Source: Thermoplasmata archaeon
Lineage (GTDB): Archaea > Thermoplasmatota > Thermoplasmata > Thermoplasmatales > Thermoplasmataceae
Length of the DNA stretch: 13,651 nucleotides
Direction of reading: 5' to 3'
Assembly (NCBI GenBank): GCA_021806345.1
Contig: JAJZXP010000261.1
Span: forward strand, 1-13,651
Of this stretch, positions 1 through 7,128 are shown piece after piece. The translations under genes were made by a program, and so were the position numbers. Each line of letters begins with the position of its first letter. Positions within the stretch are counted from its first letter, which is position 1. The notes beneath the pieces are model-generated. The model did not search any database, was not told where the DNA came from, and was given only the letters and a program-made list of their open reading frames with translations.

Positions 1-165
1 CCCCTTCTCGGATCTCACGTAAAGCATACCGTCCCTGATGTCTTCGATGTTTACCTTTACGAGCTCACCAACCCTCACTCCAGTGTAGGCAAAGAGCTCG
101 ATTATCAGCCTGTTACGGTACCATACCTCCCTGTTCTTGTGTACATCACAGAACTCAAGTATCTT
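1..165 (-). pseudogene. Tyrosine recombinase/integrase fragment, N-terminus missing
   Basis: Fifty-five codons stay open on the minus strand and continue past the left edge. The translation contains YTGVRVGELVKVNIEDI followed by GMLYVRSEKG. This is the start of the catalytic domain of XerC/XerA-type tyrosine recombinases: the TGVRVGEL box carries the first catalytic Arg, and the following strand leads to the catalytic Lys hairpin. Such enzymes cut and rejoin DNA through a Tyr intermediate, in chromosome-dimer resolution or element integration. An in-frame TAG at 166-168 blocks any extension, and there is no start codon ahead of the conserved part. The N-terminal SAM-like domain is therefore missing and the gene is 5'-truncated. 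The catalytic Tyr would lie outside the window. The break coincides with the end of the transposase remnant next door, so a rearrangement involving that element is the likely cause. The family is clear; whether it was a host XerA or an element integrase is not. Confidence 0.72.
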
Positions 166-194
166 CTAAATGATCCGGAGAGGGCACAAAGGGA

Positions 195-1201
195 TCAGGA
201 GGATGAACTCCTCTTCTCCCTCACCACCCTCCCCATGGCGACAAGAGTGTGTCCACCGTTTTGTACTCCCTTGTTCATAGAATATGGTCGCTCTTCGGAT
301 GTCCGCTTCCTTGAGATCCTGAGATTCCTGCGTACCTGTTTAATGGCTAGGGGAGTGTTCCTGGATGCACGATCCATGATTGCATTGATGCCGCAGCATG
401 GGGCTACCCTGGTATCCCCTGTCCCTGTAGCAGGGCATCTCCGGGATAGAGAGATCCACCTGTGAATCATGCATTGAGGCACCGGTGATGACAAATTCTC
501 GTACCATGGGCATATCAACACCATGAGATGAATGCTGTCTGTTGCCGAAGAAGTTCTTTCCAGCCTTCTGTGTGAATGTTCGGTCCCTAGATCTTCTTGT
601 CATGGATTCTCTGCGCTCATCCTTCCTGATGCGTTTCTTCTCTTCCATGGCTGTCCTGGTCTGCCTTTTAGCCTCGTTTATGCCCACTGTTGATGTTGTC
701 TCAGAGGTTTCAGGCATATCAGGTGCGGGAAGCTTCTTTCTTCTCATGCTTTCCTTGATCAGATATGATGAAGGAGGCATCCTAGATCACACCTTTCCAG
801 ATTACAATGCCCCTGGATTCGAGCTGCCTCCATAATTCTGACCAGATGTGTTTGACTATTCCAGTGCTGGACATGCGTTCCCGCAATGCCCACAGTGTAG
901 GTGCAACCGGCATCTTATCTGGATAGTTGTGAATTGATATGCGGTCATACAGTTCCTTTCCGAGCTTCTCATCCACTATGCTGAATAAACCATGGATGAA
1001 GAGTGTCTTTATCATGACTATTTCATCGGAACTGGGACTTCCACCTTTTTTGGTGTTATTGTGGAACAGGCTCCTGATCATGGGCCTCATAGATTCCCAA
1101 TCAATTGAACAGTATATCTCAGGGAGAAAATCTTTGCTTCTGATAGATTCATACATTTCCGGAAGGCTGAAATACTTGAATGTGGAAATCATTATATGCA
1201 T
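195..1201 (-). pseudogene. IS5-family transposase, broken by a stop and frameshifts
   Basis: A DDE transposase remnant is spread over three minus-strand frames. The N-terminal part (1201 to 782, MHIMISTFKYFSLPEMYE onward) has the IS5-type N-terminal region with KGGSPSSDEIVMIKTLF and ends at an in-frame TAG (784-782). The same frame would continue DASFIISDQGKHEKK, the usual follow-on of the family, and then stops again. The middle part is in a second frame (780 to 340), with TRRSRDRTFTQKAGKNFFGN, then ASMHDSQVDLS and YRDRGYQG, which carry Asp residues of the catalytic triad. The end is in a third frame (about 430 to 195), with RASRNTPLAIKQVRRNLRIS and RKRTSEERPYS, the Glu region. At least one nonsense change and two frameshifts are needed to explain this, so no active transposase is made. 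I could not define convincing terminal inverted repeats or a target duplication. The remnant lies between the recombinase fragment and the methyltransferase promoter. Confidence 0.85.
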
Positions 1202-1347
1202 GAAAAAGTCATGAATAAAGGTTTGTACAGAGATCTACAGACAGGAAAGCGGAGGGGTTAATAGAAAACGTCTATAATACATTATTTTACTGCGAATATT
1301 CTGAGTTAGTTTATCAATTGTATGATTTTCAAACTGGCTATGGAAAA

Positions 1348-1357
1348 TTTATATTTA
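1348..1357 (+). promoter_or_regulatory. Archaeal TATA-like box for the methyltransferase-helicase unit
   Basis: The box is TTTATATTTA, preceded by a purine-rich GGAAAA that could act as a BRE. Its first base is 31 nt before the ATG at 1379, so transcription would begin at or within a few bases of the start codon, giving a leaderless mRNA. No Shine-Dalgarno sequence precedes that ATG, which agrees with this. The rest of the 1202-1378 gap shows no gene. The assignment is by sequence pattern only. Confidence 0.55.
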
Positions 1358-1378
1358 TCCCTGTGCTAAAAGCGTAAA

Positions 1379-2287
1379 ATGGAGGTTGTCTCATTATTTA
1401 GTGGTTGCGGCGGGACTGATTTAGGATTTGAGCAAGCTGGGCACCAAGTAATTTGGTCCAACGACAGCGACAAGAGAGCTTGCCAAACGTATGAAGCGAA
1501 TTTCGGTTTCTCTCCAAATCATGGAGATATTAAGGAACAGAGAATGTTTCCCAAAGCTCAGATCTTAGTTGGTTGCTATCCCTGTCAAGGCTTTTCGTTG
1601 TATGGAAAACGGGATTTAGAGGATCCTAGAAATTATCTATATCTAGAGTTTATTCGTGCCCTTAGACAAGTAAAACCAAAGTATTTTGTGACCGAAAATG
1701 TGAAAGGGTTAATGTATGGTTACGGTGCAACAATATATGAGGCAATGATTAGAGGGTTTCGGAGCGCTGGATACATCACTTACAAGAAGTTAATAAACGC
1801 CAAAGACTATGGAGTCCCCCAAGACAGAGAGCGGGTGTTCATTGTAGGAGTAAGAGAAGAGATAACCGAAAAGTACGTATTCCCGGAACCAACACATGGT
1901 TTGGGGCTGTCCAAATATATCTCATTGAGAAAAGCGATTGGTGGAATGGCTAAACCTAAGGATGATGATGTTTATTGGGGCTCATTTTCCTCACACTACA
2001 TGTCCAGAAACAGGAAAAGAAAGTGGAGGGATGTAAGTTATACTATTCAGGCAAGTGGAAGGCATGCCCCATTACATCCATCCGGCAATCCTATGATTTA
2101 TGTTGGAAAAGATCACTGGATGTTTGGTGAAGGCGAAAATAGAAGACTTTCATTCAAAGAATGCGCAAGAATACAAACCTTTCCTAAGTCGTATAAATTC
2201 TCTGGAACGCTAGAAGAAAAATATAAACAAATCGGAAATGCGGTACCCCCTCTCTTAGCAAAAGCGTTTGCTGAAACTTTTCAGTAG
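1379..2287 (+). CDS. drmMII: DNA cytosine-C5 methyltransferase (DISARM-associated, DrmMII-like)
   Basis: This 302-residue enzyme transfers a methyl group from S-adenosylmethionine to C5 of cytosine in a specific DNA site. All main C5-MTase motifs are present in order: the SAM-binding FSGCGGTDLGFEQAG at the N-terminus, GCYPCQGFS with nucleophile Cys69, ENVKG with Glu106, QDRERVF at 148-154, and the C-terminal IGNAVPP at 285-291. The target-recognition region, roughly residues 165-255, is short, so a single compact recognition site is likely; the site itself cannot be read from sequence. The ATG at 1379 lies one leaderless spacing after a TATA-like box. The SF1 helicase gene follows after 26 bp, probably in the same transcript. 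In class 2 DISARM a C5 methyltransferase (DrmMII) marks host DNA so that DrmABCE spare it. That role is inferred here from the convergent drmEABC operon. The enzyme family is certain. The symbol is contextual, because the gene lies outside the drm operon. Confidence 0.93.
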   Translation: MEVVSLFSGCGGTDLGFEQAGHQVIWSNDSDKRACQTYEANFGFSPNHGDIKEQRMFPKAQILVGCYPCQGFSLYGKRDLEDPRNYLYLEFIRALRQVKPKYFVTENVKGLMYGYGATIYEAMIRGFRSAGYITYKKLINAKDYGVPQDRERVFIVGVREEITEKYVFPEPTHGLGLSKYISLRKAIGGMAKPKDDDVYWGSFSSHYMSRNRKRKWRDVSYTIQASGRHAPLHPSGNPMIYVGKDHWMFGEGENRRLSFKECARIQTFPKSYKFSGTLEEKYKQIGNAVPPLLAKAFAETFQ

Positions 2288-2313
2288 AATGCATGCAGTG
2301 GAGTTAGCGACTC

Positions 2314-4521
2314 ATGAATGCTGACCAAAAAAAGTTTAGCAAATTCAATGTTTTGACTATGCAGGAAACATTAGAAGAGCTAAATGGAATAAAAAGTGAA
2401 CTTCTTGAAGTTCTTTCTGGAATGAAAGATAAGGAAACGAGTGGTGAATCTTCATACAACTTCAGGAACTCAAATATTCTTTTCAGGAAAGAAGGCAGAG
2501 TTAGAGTAGAATTTAATGATATTTCACCAAAACACTGGGATAATTTAAACAAAGACATAGGTATCAGGGAAGATGATGTTATCTGGTTTATCGAAGAAGG
2601 TTATGACAATCTAGACGAACCGAAGCAGATTAAGGGAATTGTGGTTTTTGCTCGAAGATCTGACTGTGTCGTTGAATTCAACACCAAAGGAAAGAGTGAA
2701 GAAGTAATCTTATCCGGTCAAGGTATTCTGAAAAAGGAGTTCAATAAAAAATCCATTCAAACTCAAATTTTAATGTTGGATAGGTTGATCGCACAGGTAA
2801 ACTTAAAGAAAATTCCCCTTGGAGTGATACCTTATATATTCAGAATTTCTGAGCTTCCTTTTGTGGACTTGGGCTCACTTAAACCTTGGATTACTGAAAC
2901 TTTCAAAAAAAAATACCCAGATCCTTCACAAGAAAAAGCTATAAAACAGTCCCTTCAAGGACCTGCAATTACAATCTTGAAGGGACCGCCAGGAACTGGT
3001 AAAACCTCCGTTATTGCAGAGATAGTACTTCAATCAATTTCAAACCAAAAGACGGTTTTAATAACATCTCAAACAAACTCCGCACTTGACAACATTGTTG
3101 GCAGAATTGTTGATTCCCAAGAGAGCATAAATTTGTTAAGAATAGCGAGCACCCCACAAATCATTGCCAACAGCAAGTTAAGAAAATTTTCTTCCGAGGA
3201 GTTAATTTCAGAAGTTAGGAACAATTCAGACGAATTTAAATATAACGATAAAAAGCTACGAGAAATAAGTGAGAATATTTATCGGGCAAAACTGCTAAGG
3301 AGATTGGATGAAGGCAGAATATCAAATGCTTTTATTAAGAAATGCAAAGAAGCTTTTGGTGACTTAGATTTCTCGGATCCGAAAGTAGTTTACAAACTGC
3401 AAGCTAATCATCGTTTAAACCATGCAGAAATATGGAAAGAGAAAGAAAGACTAGAAGAAAACAACAAGGCACTGGAAAGAAAATTCATAGAAACAGTTGT
3501 CAGATCCAAGCTTGCTTCACCCGGAGTAATAGCTGCCACATGTGTTGGTCTATACTCTAATAGAATGTCTAAGATATTAATGGAGCAAATTGATAAGAAC
3601 TACCTAAAGATAGGAATAGTGACTTTAGAAGAGGCAAGTAAAGCTAGCCGTTCGGAAAGCCTTATTCCTTTAGCATTCTCAAGAAAGGCAGTTTTGGTGG
3701 GCGATGAAAGGCAACTTCCACCATACATTGAATGGGGCAGTAACACCAAGAGCTTGAAACCAGAAAGTTTATTTGACAATTTAATCCGCCTTCCTTGGTT
3801 GGACTCTGGAAAAACACTTCTGAATTCCAACTACAGGAGCCACAATGCCATTTCCGATTTCATCAGTAAAATATTTTATGAAAACTCACTAATTTCTAAG
3901 AGAACAAGCTCATTTAACTTGACAATACAGGAAGAAAATAATCTATCGGAACTACTTGGATCCCATTTGATTTTCATAAACCATGAGTTTCCCGAATCAC
4001 TTGATTTCGGTAGGAACGGCGAGGCTATTAAGGGAGCTTATCAAAACAAGAAAGAGGTTGAGATCATTATCAACATTTTGAAGAAACTCGAAATATTGGG
4101 AATTGCAAAAGAAAAAGTTGCTTTTATCTCGCCATACCGTTCTCAAACGAGACTTATAAGAAAAGAGATAAGTTCGATAGGGCTGAACCCCTTAGACTAT
4201 GAAGTAGATACCGTAGACTCTTTCCAGGGAAGGGAGAAACCAATAGTAATTGTAAGTCTCACCAGAAGCAATGATAATGGATACATTGGATTTGTCAAAG
4301 ACTTAAGAAGGTTAAACGTAATGTTCTCTAGGGCTGAAGATTTTCTGATTGTGGTAGGTAACTCTAGTGTGTTTATGCATTTAAACGAAAAAGAAGATCG
4401 ATTTGAAACTTTAATGGGTGAGAAAATTTCTCAGACTTTTAGAAGAATCATACAGGAATTTGAGAACAATGGCAAAATTATATCATATTTCGATACTATT
4501 TTTCCAAGCGTTACAAAATAA
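2314..4521 (+). CDS. Upf1/DNA2-like superfamily-1 helicase
   Basis: This 735-residue ATP-dependent helicase or translocase has a lysine/glutamate-rich N-terminal region of about 200 residues, with a likely beta-barrel-type segment near 55-150, followed by an SF1B core. Walker A is GPPGTGKT (224-231). Motif II is LEEASKAS with Glu439-Glu440, where most relatives have Asp-Glu. Motif III is VGDERQLPP (Asp464, Gln467). Motif IV is NSNYRSH (Arg508). Motif V is VDTVDSFQGRE (632-641) and motif VI is NVMFSRAED (Arg673). A helical insertion between motifs Ia and II (about 300-400) has coiled-coil-like charge patterning. No nuclease domain is evident. The gene starts 26 bp after the methyltransferase stop. 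GTGGAG ends about 10 nt before the ATG and could be its ribosome binding site. Its 3' end overlaps drmC, on the opposite strand, by 39 bp. SF1 helicases are not part of the described DISARM core, so a role in this defence locus is inference from its pairing with the methyltransferase. Confidence 0.9.
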   Translation: MNADQKKFSKFNVLTMQETLEELNGIKSELLEVLSGMKDKETSGESSYNFRNSNILFRKEGRVRVEFNDISPKHWDNLNKDIGIREDDVIWFIEEGYDNLDEPKQIKGIVVFARRSDCVVEFNTKGKSEEVILSGQGILKKEFNKKSIQTQILMLDRLIAQVNLKKIPLGVIPYIFRISELPFVDLGSLKPWITETFKKKYPDPSQEKAIKQSLQGPAITILKGPPGTGKTSVIAEIVLQSISNQKTVLITSQTNSALDNIVGRIVDSQESINLLRIASTPQIIANSKLRKFSSEELISEVRNNSDEFKYNDKKLREISENIYRAKLLRRLDEGRISNAFIKKCKEAFGDLDFSDPKVVYKLQANHRLNHAEIWKEKERLEENNKALERKFIETVVRSKLASPGVIAATCVGLYSNRMSKILMEQIDKNYLKIGIVTLEEASKASRSESLIPLAFSRKAVLVGDERQLPPYIEWGSNTKSLKPESLFDNLIRLPWLDSGKTLLNSNYRSHNAISDFISKIFYENSLISKRTSSFNLTIQEENNLSELLGSHLIFINHEFPESLDFGRNGEAIKGAYQNKKEVEIIINILKKLEILGIAKEKVAFISPYRSQTRLIRKEISSIGLNPLDYEVDTVDSFQGREKPIVIVSLTRSNDNGYIGFVKDLRRLNVMFSRAEDFLIVVGNSSVFMHLNEKEDRFETLMGEKISQTFRRIIQEFENNGKIISYFDTIFPSVTK

Positions 4522-5268
4522 TTTATGTACTGGAATTGCTTGATAAGACTCTAGCAAAACCCCAATCTCTAAGTTTGATTCCAATGATGGGCCGGTTAGG
4601 TTGGCACTACCTATGTAGCACTTGCTGTCGTCCACGCAGATGGCTTTCGCGTGTAAGTTAAATTCCCCCTTCTCAGCTTCGTTTGAACCGAAGATCCTTG
4701 CGGCTATATTCTCCGGAGCTCCGCTTTCCTTCAAATAATTTACCATACTTAAATATTTATTCGGAGGATAAATATTTCCATACTTATCATAAGATGACCT
4801 GCCAACTATTCTTATCTTAATTCCTTTCAATGAAGCCTGTACCAGAGCATTTGACATCTTTTGAGAACCCTTCTCCGTGTAATATGGGTTAATAATATCG
4901 ATAGAACGCATAGCACCAGATAGTAGCATTATTAGTTGCGGATATAATTTAGAAATGCCCTCTATTTCTTCAAACCCTATTCCTCTCGGGAACGTTGCAA
5001 GTATTTTCACACATCTCTCCTGGTTATTGACTGACAGCGTTGGAGCGTATGCCAGGTATTCGTTCCGAATTCTAAACGTGTATTCACTCACAGGTCTGGA
5101 AATCTTAACTGGCTCCAAGATACCTTGTTCCATGAGTTCATATAAATATGATTCCGGAATCGCATAATGTATTCTCTGCCTTAGCTCACTGAGTATTCTA
5201 GCTCCTTTTACCTCTGTTCCCAAGTATAAACTAAGGATATCTGAGATCTTCCTGGCTTCTATAATCAT
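4483..5268 (-). CDS. drmC: DrmC, phospholipase D-fold protein of DISARM
   Basis: This 261-residue protein has one complete HKD motif near its C-terminus: HAKAICVDD with His206, Lys208 and Asp213, followed by IGSAN (220-223). This is the active site of the PLD superfamily, which includes nucleases of the Nuc and BfiI type. A single HKD motif implies that two chains pair to form the active site. Residues 1-110 look like helical or winged-helix sequence (LYELMEQGILEPVKISRP). Residues 115-160 (MLLSGAMRSIDIINPYY, IKIRIVGRSS) are the first PLD strands and lack an HKD. Position and fold match DrmC, the last gene of drmABC. The start ATG follows the drmB stop TAA with no gap, so translational coupling is likely. 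The 3' end overlaps the convergent helicase gene. DrmC is reported as non-essential for DISARM protection in the Bacillus model; its biochemical role is not settled. Confidence 0.85.
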   Translation of the reverse strand: MIIEARKISDILSLYLGTEVKGARILSELRQRIHYAIPESYLYELMEQGILEPVKISRPVSEYTFRIRNEYLAYAPTLSVNNQERCVKILATFPRGIGFEEIEGISKLYPQLIMLLSGAMRSIDIINPYYTEKGSQKMSNALVQASLKGIKIRIVGRSSYDKYGNIYPPNKYLSMVNYLKESGAPENIAARIFGSNEAEKGEFNLHAKAICVDDSKCYIGSANLTGPSLESNLEIGVLLESYQAIPVHKLFCNAWKNSIEI

Positions 5269-7128
5269 TTATCCATCCTTGGTTATACTCCAAAATGGCA
5301 TATACAACTTGTCGCCTTCTTTCCATCCAATTAGCATGTTTCGGTTAAGACTTTTATTAAAGAATTCGCAAGATGCTTCATGAAGGTACATACAATAATG
5401 GCATGCACCTCCTTGGTGTTGGCAGACTGGATCATAAATACAGCTATATGTGCGGGCAATCGCGTTATCAATCCAAGGTCTGATTTTGTTTGTGAATACA
5501 TCTCGCAGAAATCCAATTGTTGATCCAGTGCTTTCATTAGAATAGATGAGAACTGCAGGAACCGCTGGGAAAATGCGCTCTCCTAGTGAACTAGTGTCAA
5601 GTCCAGCCTCAACGGCTAACTCTTTTATTAGTGAGTGGCTGATTGAGTGAATTAGGGTAAATATCATGGAGGTCGTTTGATCTGCATCCTCTGTGCCTTT
5701 GAATGAATTTATTTTTTTAATGTCCACGTTGTTGAAAAACCAACCCCTTAACTCGTTTTCCTGCATTTCTTTCTCTCCCATTTTCAATTTGCTTAATTTA
5801 AGCCACCTTGCAATCTTGTCCCTATCAAACTCAAGAACTAAGCCTTCGGTCTCAATTTGATTAACATATACTGGGGGAACACCAGATTCTGAATCAGCCG
5901 TGTCAGGAGGAAAGGCTCTTACCTTTAGATCGAATGAATCTTCTTTAGTTGTGCCCCGCGTATATCCATACGAAACAGTCATGATTGGTATATTTGAAGA
6001 ATAGTACAACTTCCTCACAGCAATCTTATCTAGCCTTCTCCTGAAGTCTCCGTATTTGGAAACTGGCATATTGATGTACTCGTAATTGTCTAGGTCAAGA
6101 GTTATTCCGTCTGCCTTTGAAGTATATAAAAATTCATAAATACTATCAATCTTATCAAGCTCGTTTCGAAAGTCATCTTCGGTGCATAAACCAAACGTAG
6201 TCTTTATATCTGCCCGAATAGAATCCCCGACATTGTCCTTACTTTTCATAGATTCTACTTTGGTTCGCAACTGCACTTTATACGGCGAATCTGGCATATT
6301 TTCAATCAGTTTCTCGAGCTCTTCCATATCTTTATTGCTTGAGTCATATTTTTTTTTCTTTGATCTAACTTTTCCAGCGATCTCATTTAGAGTTCCATCA
6401 TACCCCATATATTGAGCTAGGATTGCCTGTTCAAATTCTACCAATTCTACTTCATTTGTTGGCAAATCGTGAGGTGCATTTACAATTGAAAATATCCTAG
6501 GTCTAAATGCAGAAGGGTCCATGACAGGAGTTGCACTTATGACTTTCTCACCACCCAAATTTCCATAAAAAAATGATTGGTACCTTCCATTACATCCTTC
6601 ACAATGCCAATAGTATGATTCCTGCCCTCTTCCAGCAGGCTTCACGAGCCTTTTTGGAGATGCTGGATGCAGTTTGCAGCTCGGTATGTAAATCTGTGCT
6701 AATTCTCCATTCCTTGCTACAAAAACCAGATCTTCCTGAATAAGCTCGCCACTTTTTACCTTTCCTTTTCTAATATCCTCCTCCATTTTAGCAAGACCTG
6801 TTTCTCCTGGTTCATAGGCAATGTGCGATTTTGTTCTTCTGTTATAAAAAACTAATGGGAACAGCTCAAGTACTATACTAGATGGCTCAAAGAATTGTAT
6901 TGTATTGTTGTTTATCATTGAAAAGGCCGTGTCTTTGTTACTTCCGGCAAGTTCAAAGTTGATCCTCTTAGCAAGCCTGTTTTTACTATATATTGTTTGT
7001 GTTACCCTCGTGCTGCTCCAATTCTTGACTTTCATGATTCCTTCTCTAGGGTGGTCTATCAGTCCTCCCGGGAGTAAGTGGAACATGGCCTGAGACTTAG
7101 TCCTAGAGAAAGTTAAATCCTTAGACAT
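5269..7128 (-). CDS. drmB: DrmB, DUF1998 protein of DISARM
   Basis: This 619-residue protein is assigned to DrmB (DUF1998) from its position and its Cys architecture. The N-terminus reads SQAMFHLLPGGLIDHPREG, as in DrmB proteins, which open with a similar Gly-rich segment. A first probable zinc site is formed by Cys151-x2-His154 and Cys176-x2-Cys179. A charged coiled-coil-like region lies around residues 250-300 (KVRSKKKKYDSSNKDMEE). The C-terminal DUF1998 part includes FTLIHSISHSLIKELAVEAG, ending in a dense Cys/His cluster (Cys563, Cys569, His571, Cys576, Cys579, Cys587) that probably binds metal. In DISARM, DrmB binds the helicase DrmA to form the core complex that engages incoming DNA. 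Its start codon shares one base with the drmA stop (TAATG), a strong sign of coupled translation and fixed stoichiometry. The length is in the expected range and the gene appears intact. Confidence 0.88.
   Translation of the reverse strand: MSKDLTFSRTKSQAMFHLLPGGLIDHPREGIMKVKNWSSTRVTQTIYSKNRLAKRINFELAGSNKDTAFSMINNNTIQFFEPSSIVLELFPLVFYNRRTKSHIAYEPGETGLAKMEEDIRKGKVKSGELIQEDLVFVARNGELAQIYIPSCKLHPASPKRLVKPAGRGQESYYWHCEGCNGRYQSFFYGNLGGEKVISATPVMDPSAFRPRIFSIVNAPHDLPTNEVELVEFEQAILAQYMGYDGTLNEIAGKVRSKKKKYDSSNKDMEELEKLIENMPDSPYKVQLRTKVESMKSKDNVGDSIRADIKTTFGLCTEDDFRNELDKIDSIYEFLYTSKADGITLDLDNYEYINMPVSKYGDFRRRLDKIAVRKLYYSSNIPIMTVSYGYTRGTTKEDSFDLKVRAFPPDTADSESGVPPVYVNQIETEGLVLEFDRDKIARWLKLSKLKMGEKEMQENELRGWFFNNVDIKKINSFKGTEDADQTTSMIFTLIHSISHSLIKELAVEAGLDTSSLGERIFPAVPAVLIYSNESTGSTIGFLRDVFTNKIRPWIDNAIARTYSCIYDPVCQHQGGACHYCMYLHEASCEFFNKSLNRNMLIGWKEGDKLYMPFWSITKDG

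Noticed and set aside
139..835. Plus-strand reading frames of about 100 codons in the left part
   Set aside because: They lie antisense to the transposase remnant, and their translations lack any family features; the minus-strand fragments explain the region.
176..1235. Possible terminal inverted repeats of the IS remnant (GCACAAA near 185 and GTACAAAC on the opposite strand near 1225)
   Set aside because: The match is only a few bases and not at clear ends, and no target-site duplication was found, so the IS boundaries were not called.
4483..5268. DrmC as a phospholipase or cardiolipin synthase
   Set aside because: It has a single HKD motif, no membrane segments, and an operon with drmA and drmB; the DISARM PLD-fold protein is the better reading.
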